DNA from: Catenulispora rubra
GTDB taxonomy: Bacteria > Actinomycetota > Actinomycetes > Streptomycetales > Catenulisporaceae
Reading direction: 5' to 3'
Assembly: GCF_015356825.1 (NCBI RefSeq)
Contig: NZ_JAACYW010000068.1
Span: 1 to 44,796 of the forward strand
DNA: 44,796 bases
This document shows, one piece after another, positions 7,562-23,800 of this stretch. A model generated the notes under the pieces. That model was not told the DNA's origin, ran no database searches, and saw nothing but the letters and a program-made list of their open reading frames with translations. A program made the position numbers and the translations under genes. The first letter of the stretch is position 1. Each line of letters opens with the position of its first letter.

Positions 7562-7648
7562 ATGGCCACAGAACGTGGACACAACCAACGCTACCTGATG
7601 ACCAGCACCGGCGAAACCACTGCGAGTGTAGAGGGGGCCACCAGATGA
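7562..7648 (+). CDS. Small 28-aa ORF coupled to the ABC ATPase
   Basis: An ATG at 7562 with a very strong GGAGGGGG site (spacing about 7 nt) opens a 28-codon frame beginning MATERGHNQRYLMTSTGETT. Its TGA (7646-7648) overlaps the ABC ATPase ATG (7645), a classic translational-coupling arrangement. The product is hydrophilic, with no signal peptide and no recognised family. It may be a real small protein or a leader whose translation sets ATPase expression. Confidence 0.45.
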   Translation: MATERGHNQRYLMTSTGETTASVEGATR

Positions 7649-8538
7649 CCGCGCAACTAGTTCTGCCGATCCGTGTACAGGGTCTGGAGAAGTCGTACAA
7701 GAATCTCAAAGTCCTGCGCGGTGTGGACTTCGAGGTGCAGCCGGGCAGCATCTTCGCCCTGCTGGGCTCGAACGGCGCCGGCAAGACCACGCTCGTGAAG
7801 ATCCTGGCCACGCTGCTGCGGGCCGACTCCGGCTCGGCCAGCGTCAACGGCTTCGACGTCGCGACGCAGGCCAAGAACGTGCGGGAGTCGATCAGCCTCA
7901 CCGGCCAGTTCACCGCGGTCGACGACATCCTCACCGGCCGGGAGAACCTGGTCATGGTGGCCAAGCTGCGGCACGTGCCGAACCCGCAGGAGATCGCCGA
8001 CCAGATGCTGGACCGGTTCGGGCTGACCGAGGCCGGTGCCCGCCGCGCGGCGACCTACTCCGGCGGGATGCGCCGCCGGCTGGACGTGGCCATGAGCCTG
8101 ATCGGGAGCCCGTCGGTGGTCTTCCTGGACGAGCCGACGACCGGACTGGACCCCGAGGGGCGCCAGGAGGTGTGGGAGACGGTCAAGGAGCTCGCCCGGC
8201 GCGGGACGACCGTGCTGCTCACCACGCAGTACCTGGACGAGGCCGAGGAGCTCGCCGACCGGATCGCGATCCTGCACGAGGGCCGGATCATCGTGAACGG
8301 GACGCTGGGCGAGCTGCAGGAGCTGCTCGGGCCGCCGAAGGTCGAGTACGTCGAGGTGAAGCCGACGCTGGAGGACGTCTACTTCGCCGTCGTCGGCAGG
8401 GTCGGCGGAGCCGGCAAGACGGTTCCGGGCCAGAACGCCGACCCGGCGGGTGCCGGCCTGACGAGCGCCGATCTGGCGAGCGCCGATCTGAGGAGTGCCG
8501 ACGTGACGGGCGCCGACCTGACGAGCAAGGAGCAGTGA
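7645..8538 (+). CDS. ABC exporter ATPase, DrrA-like
   Basis: 297 aa ATP-binding subunit of a drug-type exporter. Seen: Walker A GSNGAGKT (K47), signature YSGGMRRRLDVAM, Walker B VVFLDEPTTGLDP, H-loop region TTQYLDEAEELADRI, and the DrrA-type C-terminal domain. The last 30 residues are unusual: five pentapeptide-like units (ADLTS, ADLAS, ADLRS, ADVTG, ADLTS type) from a 15-bp tandem repeat. The frame stays open upstream to 7129, but the ATG at 7645 follows GAGGGGG and begins at the natural family N-terminus. Its stop overlaps the permease start (TGATG). Together they probably export the cluster's peptide. Confidence 0.93.
   Translation: MTAQLVLPIRVQGLEKSYKNLKVLRGVDFEVQPGSIFALLGSNGAGKTTLVKILATLLRADSGSASVNGFDVATQAKNVRESISLTGQFTAVDDILTGRENLVMVAKLRHVPNPQEIADQMLDRFGLTEAGARRAATYSGGMRRRLDVAMSLIGSPSVVFLDEPTTGLDPEGRQEVWETVKELARRGTTVLLTTQYLDEAEELADRIAILHEGRIIVNGTLGELQELLGPPKVEYVEVKPTLEDVYFAVVGRVGGAGKTVPGQNADPAGAGLTSADLASADLRSADVTGADLTSKEQ
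8452..8526 (+). repeat. 15-bp in-frame tandem repeat, 5 units
   Basis: Five units of GCCGATCTGACGAGC type at 8452-8466, 8467-8481, 8482-8496, 8497-8511 and 8512-8526. They encode an A-D-L-x-S pentapeptide tail at the C-terminus of the ABC ATPase. Confidence 0.93.
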
Positions 8539-9299
8539 TGAGCCGTTTCCTGAGTGACAGTTCGGTCATGATGGGCCGCTCCCTGCGGCACATCCTGCGC
8601 AGCCCGGACACCATCGTCACCACCGCCGTCACCCCGATCGCGATGATGCTGATGTTCCTGTACGTACTCGGCGGCGCGGTCGACCCCGGCGGCCGGGCGG
8701 CGTACGTGAAGTACATCCTGCCCGGCATCCTGCTCATCACCATCGCGTCGGGCATCGCGTACACCAACCTCCGGCTGTTCACTGACCGGCGCAGCGGCAT
8801 CTTCGAGCGCTTCCACTCCATGCCGATCGCGCGCTCCAGCGTGCTGTGGGCCCACGTGCTCACCGCGCTGATCGCCAACGCGATCTCCCTGGTGATCGTG
8901 GTGCTGGTGGCCCTGGCCGTGGGGTTCCGGTCGAGCGCGGGGGTGGTGTCCTGGGTGGGTATCGCCGCCCTGCTGTGCCTGTTCACCGTGGCGCTGACCT
9001 GGATCGCGGTGCTGGCCGCGCTGGCGGCGAAGACGGCCGAGGGCGCGGGCGCGTTCGCCTATCCGCTGATCTTCCTGCCGTTCCTGAGCTCGGCGATGGT
9101 GCCCACCAGGACCATGCCGGGGCCGCTGCAGGCCTTCGCCAACAACCAGCCGGTGACGCCGGTGGTGAACTCGATCCGGGCGCTGGTGGACAACCAGGCG
9201 GTCGGCAGCCAGGCCTGGCTCGCTGCGGCGTGGCTCGGCGGGGTGCTGGTGGTGTTCTACGCGCTGGCGATGATGACCTATCGGCGGCAGATCGCCTGA
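8538..9299 (+). CDS. ABC exporter permease, DrrB-like (ABC-2)
   Basis: 253 aa integral membrane subunit of the ABC-2 type, about six hydrophobic segments, including TIVTTAVTPIAMMLMFLYVL near residue 28, YILPGILLITIASGIAY, a pair around AISLVIVVLVALAV and GIAALLCLFTVALTWIAVLAAL, and a last one near the C-terminus (WLGGVLVVFYALAM). The family hallmark FERFHSMPIARSSVLWAH follows the second segment, and the loop PVTPVVNSIRALVDN matches DrrB-type permeases. The ATG overlaps the ATPase stop. A strong terminator follows 25 nt later, so the PadR-DUF1048-ABC unit is a self-contained operon inserted between NRPS1 and the main NRPS operon. Confidence 0.92.
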   Translation: MSRFLSDSSVMMGRSLRHILRSPDTIVTTAVTPIAMMLMFLYVLGGAVDPGGRAAYVKYILPGILLITIASGIAYTNLRLFTDRRSGIFERFHSMPIARSSVLWAHVLTALIANAISLVIVVLVALAVGFRSSAGVVSWVGIAALLCLFTVALTWIAVLAALAAKTAEGAGAFAYPLIFLPFLSSAMVPTRTMPGPLQAFANNQPVTPVVNSIRALVDNQAVGSQAWLAAAWLGGVLVVFYALAMMTYRRQIA

Positions 9300-9323
9300 G
9301 AAGGCGGCGTTCGAGCGCTGATG

Positions 9324-9364
9324 CGGCGCCGGGTCCTTGACGGACCCGGCGCCGTTTTGCTTTT
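9324..9364 (+). terminator. Rho-independent terminator after the ABC operon
   Basis: A perfect 13-bp G+C stem, CGGCGCCGGGTCC (9324-9336) with GGACCCGGCGCCG (9342-9354), closes a 5-nt loop and is followed by TTTTGCTTTT. Confidence 0.93.
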
Positions 9365-9478
9365 CGGCGCTGTTTCGCCGGAAGTCCGGGGGCGCCCCTT
9401 TTCCCTTGCGGTCGTACCGGGGGCCGATCTAGCGTTTCCGGCAGTGACGTCGGCGTTTCCTGAAATGCGGAAGCCGGG

Positions 9479-9496
9479 TGTCCCGTCGACAAGACA
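9479..9496. promoter_or_regulatory. Putative cluster operator, site B
   Basis: TGTCCCGTCGACAAGACA matches sites A and C in the left arm and in the outer part of the right arm; 5 of 7 arm positions pair. It lies 97 nt upstream of the MbtH start, in the gap that must hold the promoter of the main NRPS operon. Confidence 0.5.
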
Positions 9497-9593
9497 AGGC
9501 TGATCACGCACTTGTCCGGCCACGGCGCCCTTTCTCCGAGTCACTTCGCATTTTCATTTCCAGATCGCTCTGTGTCTGTTAAGGACGGTGGCA

Positions 9594-9812
9594 GTGAGCA
9601 CGAACCCCTTCGACGACGAGAACGGCAGCTTCTACGTCGTGGTCAATGACGAGGACCAGCACTCCCTGTGGCCGGTGTTCGCCGAGGTGCCCGCCGGGTG
9701 GCGGGTGGCGTTCGGTGCGGCGGGGCGGGCCGAGTGCCTGGCCCACGTCGAGGAGAACTGGACCGACCTGCGTCCCAAGAGCCTGCGGGAGGCCATGGCG
9801 GCGGCGGACTGA
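9594..9812 (+). CDS. MbtH-like protein
   Basis: 72 aa. MbtH-like proteins bind adenylation domains and are often needed for their folding and activity. The signature is complete: NPFDDENGSFYVVVNDEDQH, then SLWP, PAGW, and ENWTDLRP. The GTG at 9594 is preferred to the GTG at 9588 because AAGGAC sits 7 nt upstream and MSTNPFDD is the usual family start. As first gene of the main operon it probably serves the A domains of the free A-PCP and NRPS2-4. Confidence 0.95.
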   Translation: MSTNPFDDENGSFYVVVNDEDQHSLWPVFAEVPAGWRVAFGAAGRAECLAHVEENWTDLRPKSLREAMAAAD

Positions 9813-9899
9813 ACCGCGCCGGACGCGCCCCTCCTTCGCCCATCGCGCCGAGGTGACCCGCTTGTCGCCGACCGGAGCCAGACGTATCGGAGTTGTTTG

Positions 9900-11741
9900 A
9901 TGATCCTCCGGGGAAAGCGGGTCGACCTGCCCCCGACGCCCGTCGTGCACAAGCGGTTCGAGGCGCAGGCCCGGCAGAGCCCGGACGCCGTCGCGGTCCG
10001 GTGTGCCGGGGAGCAGGTGACCTACGCGGAGCTGGACGCCGCGGCGAATCGGTTCGCGCACCTGCTCATCGCGCGCGGCCACGGCCGCGGCGCCAAGGTC
10101 GGCATCTGCCTGGACTACTCGGTCGACCTGCTGATCGCGATCCTCGGCACGCTCAAGGCCGGGGCCGCCTACGTGCCGTTCGACCCGGCCTATCCGGCGG
10201 CCAGGCTGGCGCTGCTCCAGCAGCAGACCCCTGATCTGGCGCTGATCGTGGCGTCGCCGGCGACGGCCGGGCTCCTGGGCTCGGCGGCGGTCGAGGTGCT
10301 CGCCCCGGACCGGCTCGGCGAGCGCCTGCGGGACCAGCCGGCGACCGATCCGGACGTGCCGGTGCTCGGGGACGACCTGTGCTACGCGGTCTTCACGTCC
10401 GGCTCGACCGGCACGCCGAAGCTCACCGGGGTGCGGCACAAGGGTTGGTTCAACCTGCTCAACTGGCTCCAGCTCGAGTACGGCCTGGACTCCCGGTCGG
10501 GCAACCTGGTGGTCAGCGCCTTCGGGTTCGACCTGTCCCAGCGCGCCCTGATGACGCCGCTGTTCTGCGGCGCCACCCAGCACCTGATGCCCAGCCGGCA
10601 CTTCGACGCCGCTCTGGCCTACCGCCTGCTCGGCGAGCAGGCGATCCGCACCGTGCACTGCGCCTCCAGCACCTTGTATCTGCTGGTGGACTGGGAGACC
10701 GCGCGGGGCGGGGAGGTGCTGAGCAAGCTGGACTACGTGTTGTTCGGCGGGGAGCCGCTGCACGTCGAGCGCATCGCACCGTGGGCCAGGCGCGGGGGCA
10801 ACATCTGCACGCTGCTGCACCAGTACGGCGTCGCCGAGTGCACGGACGTCGCCACGTCCTACGACCTCGCCGGGTTCCGGCCGACCGGACACGAGAACGC
10901 CCCGGTCGGCCGGCCCGCCTACAACACCGAGATCCACATCCTCGACGAGCAGGCCGAGGGCGTCGGGGCGGGGGAGTACGGCGAGATCTGCATCTCCGGA
11001 ACCAGCGTCGGCGCGGGCTACCTCAACGGCGCCGGACCCGAGTCAAAGCGCTTCACCACGGTCCTGGTCGACGGCGAACCGCGCCGCCTTTACCACACCG
11101 GCGACCTCGGCTGCGTCACCGCCGCCGGCGACCTCGTGGTCGCCGGACGGATGGACGCACAGGTCAAGGTGCGCGGCATGCGCATCGATCCGACCGACGT
11201 CGAGCGCGCGCTGGTCCGGTTGGACGGGATCGGACAGGCCTCCGTGGTCCCGGTGCCCGACGACACCGGCGAGAACGAGCTGGTCGCGTTCGTGGTGTCG
11301 GAGAACGGCCGCCTGGATCCGAGCCGGCTGCGCGCCGATCTCCTGGAGGCCCTGCCGCGCTCGATGGTGCCGGCCACATTTCTGGAAATCCCACGGATTC
11401 CCTTGAGCCCGCACGGGAAAGTGGACCGCGCCGCGCTGATCGCGGATTTCCGCGACCAGCGCGCCGATACGGAAGTCCGACCATTGATGGCGCCGGGCAC
11501 GACTGCGATGATTGCCGACGAAGTCCAGGCCATTTGGTGCCGAGAGCTCGACCGCGACGACATATCGACCGACGACGACTTCTTCGTCCTCGGCGGCCAG
11601 TCGGTGATCATGGCGAAAATCCAAAGGGCCCTCATCGAGGAACTCGGCGTCGAAGTCCCGATGGACCAGATGTTCCTCAATCCGACGGTGTCTGCGATAT
11701 CCGCGTACATCGAATCCCAGCGTGCGGTAACTCAACAGTAA
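9900..11741 (+). CDS. Free-standing A-PCP didomain
   Basis: 613 aa, an amino-acid activating domain fused to its own carrier, with no C or TE domain. A3 is intact (FTSGSTGTPK, K174), A7 is YHTGDLG, A8 is GRMDAQVKVRGMRI, and A10 has the lysine (PHGKVDR, K507). The PCP serine is S568 in GGQSV. A5 is atypical: HQYGVAECTD instead of NxYGPTE. Hand-read specificity residues are D, L, R, H, V, F, Q, D, V; I do not assign a substrate. ATG 9900 has GGAG 7 nt upstream; a TTG one codon earlier is less likely. Such didomains usually hold an amino acid for modification on the carrier; the next gene, an FAD oxidoreductase 9 nt downstream, is the obvious partner. It is also a candidate to feed NRPS1. Confidence 0.93.
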   Translation: MILRGKRVDLPPTPVVHKRFEAQARQSPDAVAVRCAGEQVTYAELDAAANRFAHLLIARGHGRGAKVGICLDYSVDLLIAILGTLKAGAAYVPFDPAYPAARLALLQQQTPDLALIVASPATAGLLGSAAVEVLAPDRLGERLRDQPATDPDVPVLGDDLCYAVFTSGSTGTPKLTGVRHKGWFNLLNWLQLEYGLDSRSGNLVVSAFGFDLSQRALMTPLFCGATQHLMPSRHFDAALAYRLLGEQAIRTVHCASSTLYLLVDWETARGGEVLSKLDYVLFGGEPLHVERIAPWARRGGNICTLLHQYGVAECTDVATSYDLAGFRPTGHENAPVGRPAYNTEIHILDEQAEGVGAGEYGEICISGTSVGAGYLNGAGPESKRFTTVLVDGEPRRLYHTGDLGCVTAAGDLVVAGRMDAQVKVRGMRIDPTDVERALVRLDGIGQASVVPVPDDTGENELVAFVVSENGRLDPSRLRADLLEALPRSMVPATFLEIPRIPLSPHGKVDRAALIADFRDQRADTEVRPLMAPGTTAMIADEVQAIWCRELDRDDISTDDDFFVLGGQSVIMAKIQRALIEELGVEVPMDQMFLNPTVSAISAYIESQRAVTQQ

Positions 11742-11750
11742 GCGAGGGCC

Positions 11751-12938
11751 ATGTACGACGTAGTTGTCATAGGCGCCCGTTGCGCGGGTTCGCCGACGGC
11801 GATGCTGTTCGCCCGCCGGGGCTACCGTGTCCTGCTCCTGGAGAAGGCGCGCTTCCCGCAGGACACGCTGTCATCGCACTACATCCACCAGCCGGGCGTG
11901 GCGCTGCTCGACAGCTGGGGGCTGCTCGACGACCTGCGCGAAGCCGGGTGCCGGCCGATCGACCACCAGAGCTACGAGGCGCCCGGCGTCCGGATCGAGG
12001 GCTTCTCCCTGCCGGTCGACGGCCACCGGACCACGTACGCGCCCCGGCGGTTCGTGCTGGATCCGATCTTGGCCTCCGGCGCCGTCGCCGCCGGGGTGGA
12101 CTTCCAGGAAGGCTGCCTGGTCAATGACCTGATCCAGGAGGACGGCCGGGTCGTCGGGGTGCGGTACACCACCCCCGGCGGCTCGACCACCACCGAGCAG
12201 GCGCACCTGGTGGTCGGCGCGGACGGCATGCGGTCGCTGGTGGCGCGCAAGGTCGGCGCGCGGAACGTCATCGAGCATCCGCGCCTGACCTGCACGTACT
12301 ACAGCTACTGGGCCGACCTGCCGAGCCACTTCGAGCTCTATGAGCGCCCCGGCCGCTGGGTCGGCGTCATCCCCACCAACGACGACCTCACGCTGGTCAT
12401 GGCCTACTTCCCGCAGGACGAGTTCGCCAGGGTCCGCATCGCCGTGGAACCCGCCTTCGAGGAGGCGATCCGCAGTACGTCCCCGGAGCTGTACGAGCGG
12501 CTGGCGGCGGGCAAGCGGGCCGAGCAGATGTACGGCACGGGCCACCAGGAGAACTTCTTCCGCAAAGCCACCGGACCCGGGTGGGCGCTGGTCGGCGACG
12601 CGGCGCACCACAAGGACTCGATCACCGCCCGCGGCATATCCGACGCCTTCCGCCAGGCCCAGTCGCTCACCGAGCGCATCGGGGACCGGCTGCACGACGA
12701 GGCCGAACTCGCCACCGCGCTGCGGAACTACGAGTACGACCTGGACAAGGACTTCCTCGACGCCTATCGGGGTGCGCTCAACGTGGCCGAGCTCAAACCC
12801 GACCAGAAGACCGGGATGCTCAGCAAACTGGTCGGCCACCAAGACCTGATCGACCGCTACCTGTCGACGTTGTCTGGCGCCTGCTCGCTCGACGACTTCT
12901 ACAACGACGACCTCCTGGCGGTACTCGACCAGAGCTGA
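11751..12938 (+). CDS. FAD-dependent oxidoreductase, group A monooxygenase-like
   Basis: 395 aa soluble flavoprotein. An N-terminal dinucleotide-binding strand VVVIGARCAGSPTAMLFARR, a VVGADGMRSLVARKVGA motif near residue 157, and the FAD ribityl motif WALVGDAAHHKDSITARGISDAF near 280 place it in the flavin monooxygenase/geranylgeranyl-reductase superfamily. The tryptophan-rich motif of flavin halogenases is absent, so I do not call it a halogenase. It starts 9 nt after the A-PCP gene with GAGGG upstream and is followed by NRPS2 in the same operon. Inferred role: oxidation, hydroxylation or desaturation of the amino acid bound to the A-PCP carrier. Action on the finished peptide is the alternative. 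Confidence 0.88.
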   Translation: MYDVVVIGARCAGSPTAMLFARRGYRVLLLEKARFPQDTLSSHYIHQPGVALLDSWGLLDDLREAGCRPIDHQSYEAPGVRIEGFSLPVDGHRTTYAPRRFVLDPILASGAVAAGVDFQEGCLVNDLIQEDGRVVGVRYTTPGGSTTTEQAHLVVGADGMRSLVARKVGARNVIEHPRLTCTYYSYWADLPSHFELYERPGRWVGVIPTNDDLTLVMAYFPQDEFARVRIAVEPAFEEAIRSTSPELYERLAAGKRAEQMYGTGHQENFFRKATGPGWALVGDAAHHKDSITARGISDAFRQAQSLTERIGDRLHDEAELATALRNYEYDLDKDFLDAYRGALNVAELKPDQKTGMLSKLVGHQDLIDRYLSTLSGACSLDDFYNDDLLAVLDQS

Positions 12939-12981
12939 GTGGTGCATCGCGCCCGGCTCGTTCAGCGGATTTGGAGAGACC

Positions 12982-20807
<7,826 letters not shown>

Positions 20808-20811
<4 letters not shown>

Positions 20812-23800
20812 CCCCCCTGTCCTTCGCCCAGAGCCGGCTGTGGTTCCTGCACCGGCTCGAAGGCCCGTCCGCCACCTACAACATCCCGTTCGCGCTGCGC
20901 CTGGAGGGGCCGCTGGACACCGCGGCCCTGGCCGCGGCGGTGCAGGACATCGTCACCCGGCACGAGAGTCTGCGGACCCTGATCGTCGAGGACGCGGACG
21001 GACGGCCGGAGCAGCGGATCCTGCCCGCCGCCGAGGCGACCGCCGCGCTGCGGGTCGTGGACGTGCCCGTCGGCGCGCTGGACTCCGCGATGCACCTCGC
21101 CGCCTCGGAGACCTTCCAGCTGGACACGGATCTGCCGCTGCGCACGACCGTGCTCCGCACCGGCCCGCAGGAGCACGTCCTGGTGTTCGTGTTCCATCAC
21201 GTCGCCTCGGACGGCGCGTCGATGGGGCCGTTCCTGCGCGATCTGGTGTCGGCGTACACGGCCCGCCACCGGGGGAGCGCGCCGGACTGGAAACCGCTTC
21301 CGGTGCAATACCGGGACTACACCCTGTGGCAGCGACAACTGCTCGGCGACGAGGCCGACCCGGACAGCATCGCGGCCAAGCAGCTGGACTACTGGCGCCG
21401 GGAGCTGGCGGGCTCGCGCCAGCCGGTGCAGCTGCCGCTGGACCGGCCGCGGCCGACCAGCCCCGACCACCGCGGCGCCTACACCGACTTCGAGCTCGAA
21501 CCGGAGCTGCTCGGCGGGCTGCGCAAGCTCGCCGCCGACCACGGCGCCACCCCGCCGATGGCCGCTCAGGCGGCGCTCGCCGTGCTGCTGCACCACCTCG
21601 GGGCGGGCAACGACCTGACCGTCGGCAGCCCGATCGAGGGCCGCGCCGACGAACAGCTCGACGAGCTGATCGGCTTCTTCGCCAATACCTGGGTGCTGCG
21701 GGTGGACCTGGCCGGCGACCCGTCGTTCGCCAGCCTGCTCCAGCAGGTGCGCGACCGCGCGCTGGCCGCCTACGACAACCAGGACGTGCCGTTCGAGCGC
21801 CTGGTGGAGCTGCTGGGCCCGGAGCGCACCACCTCCTACCAGCCGCTGTTCCAGGTCATGCTGGCCTGGCAGTTCGAGTGGTCCCAGGTCGAGATGCCGG
21901 GCCTGCGGGTCACGCCGCTGTCCGCGAGCACCGGCACCGCCAAGTTCGATCTGGTCCTGAACATCATCCCGTGGGAGTCCGGCGGCGGGTACGGACGCCT
22001 GGAGTACGCGACCGAGCTGTTCGACCACGCCACCGCGCAGAGCCTGGTCGAGCGGTACGTCCGGGTGCTGCGACAGGTCGTCGCCGACCCCGGGACGCCG
22101 CTGGGCCGGGTGGACGTGCTCACCGGTGCCGAGCGGGAGCAGCTGGACCGGCTGAACGACACCGCGGCGCCGGTGCCGGCCGCGACGCTGCCGGAGCTGG
22201 TGGCCGCCCAGGCGGCGCGGACCCCGGACGCCGCGGCAGTGGTCTGCGGCGAGACAGTGCTCTCCTACCGCGACCTGGAGACCCGTGCGGGACGGCTGGC
22301 CGTGGTGCTGCGCGCGCGGGGCGTCGGACCGGACGTACTGACCGCCGTGGCGCTGCCGCGTTCGGCGGACCTGGTGGTCGCGCTGCTGGCGGTGCTCAAG
22401 GCCGGCGGCGCCTACCTGCCGGTCGACCCGGCCTTCCCGTCGGCGCGCGTCGGGCTGCTGCTCGACACCGCCGAGCCCGCGCTGATCCTGACCGACCGTG
22501 CGACGGCCGCGATGGTGGCCGGGGCCCGGTCGACGGTGCTGCGCCTGGACGACCTCGACGACAGAGAGCTCGACGACACCGACCACAACGGCGGGGACCA
22601 CCGCGAAGTTCGCACCGAGGCCGAGGCGGGCACCGCGCCGGACAACCTGGCCTACGTGATGTTCACGTCCGGCTCGACCGGCGTCCCCAAGGGCGTGGGC
22701 ATCACCCACGCGGGCGTCGTCAACGGCGTCCTGGACCTGAAGCAGCGCGTGCACGTCGGGCCGGGGTCCCGGATGCTGGCCGCCAGCTCGGTGAACTTCG
22801 ACGTCTCAGTGTTCGAGATCTTCACCGCGCTCACCGCCGGGGCCGGCGTCGAGATCGTCCGCGACCTGCTGGAGGTCGCCGAGCGCGGCGGCTGGTCGGG
22901 CAGCACGGTCAGCGCCGTGCCATCGGTGTTCTCCGCGCTGCTGGACCAGATCACTGCCGGCCCGGACGCGATCGAGCTGGACATCGAGACCGTCATCTTC
23001 GCCGGCGAGGCGCTCTCGGCCGAGCTGGTCCGCCGGGTCCACGACGCCCTGCCCGGGGTGCGCGTCATCAACGCCTACGGACAGACAGAGAGCTTCTACG
23101 CCTCCACCTACACGCTGCCGTCGCGATCGACCGGGATCGCGGCGATCCCGGTCGGACGGCCGTTGGCCAACATGCGTGCCTACGTCCTGGGCCCCGAGCT
23201 CGCCCCGGTTCCGCCGGGCGTGACCGGTGAGCTCTACGTCGGCGGGGTGCTCGCCCGCGGCTACCACCGCAATGGCGCGGCCACCGCCGAGCGGTTCGTC
23301 GCCAGCCCCTTCGGCCCGGCCGGCGCGCGCCTGTACCGCACCGGCGACCTGGCCCGGTGGGACGCCGACGGCGGGCTGTCGTACGCCGGGCGGGTCGACG
23401 CGCAGGCCAAAGTGAACGGCATCCGTGTCGAGCCGGTCGAGGTCGAGACCGTCATCGCCACGCATCCGGCGGTCGCCCGGGCCGCGGTCACGGTGCGCGA
23501 GGACCACACCGGCCGGGCCCGGCTCATCGCCTACGTGGCGCCGGCCGGCACCGAGGTGCCGGTGGAGCAGCTGCGGCGGTTCGTGGCCGAGCGCCTGCCG
23601 GACTACATGGTCCCGACCCGGTTCGTGGTCGTGGACCGGATGCCGTTGACCCCGACCGGCAAGCTCGACGTCGCCGCGCTCCCGGAGCCCAAGCTCGACG
23701 CCCCGGAGTACCGGGCGCCGCACGGCGTGGCCGAGCAGGTGCTGGCCGAGGTGTACGCCGACGTCCTGGACGCCGAGCAGGTGGGCGTCGACGATGACTT

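Noticed and set aside
7129..8538. A 469-aa version of the ABC ATPase
   Set aside because: The first 172 codons overlap the DUF1048 gene out of frame and carry no ABC homology; ATG 7645 has the ribosome site.
9900..11741. Proline-activating A-PCP for a pyrrole starter
   Set aside because: No acyl-CoA-dehydrogenase-type prolyl oxidase is in the window, and the pocket residues and A5 motif do not resemble the prolyl enzymes I can recall.
11751..12938. Flavin-dependent halogenase
   Set aside because: The FAD motifs fit, but the halogenase WxWxIP motif is absent; kept as a general FAD oxidoreductase.
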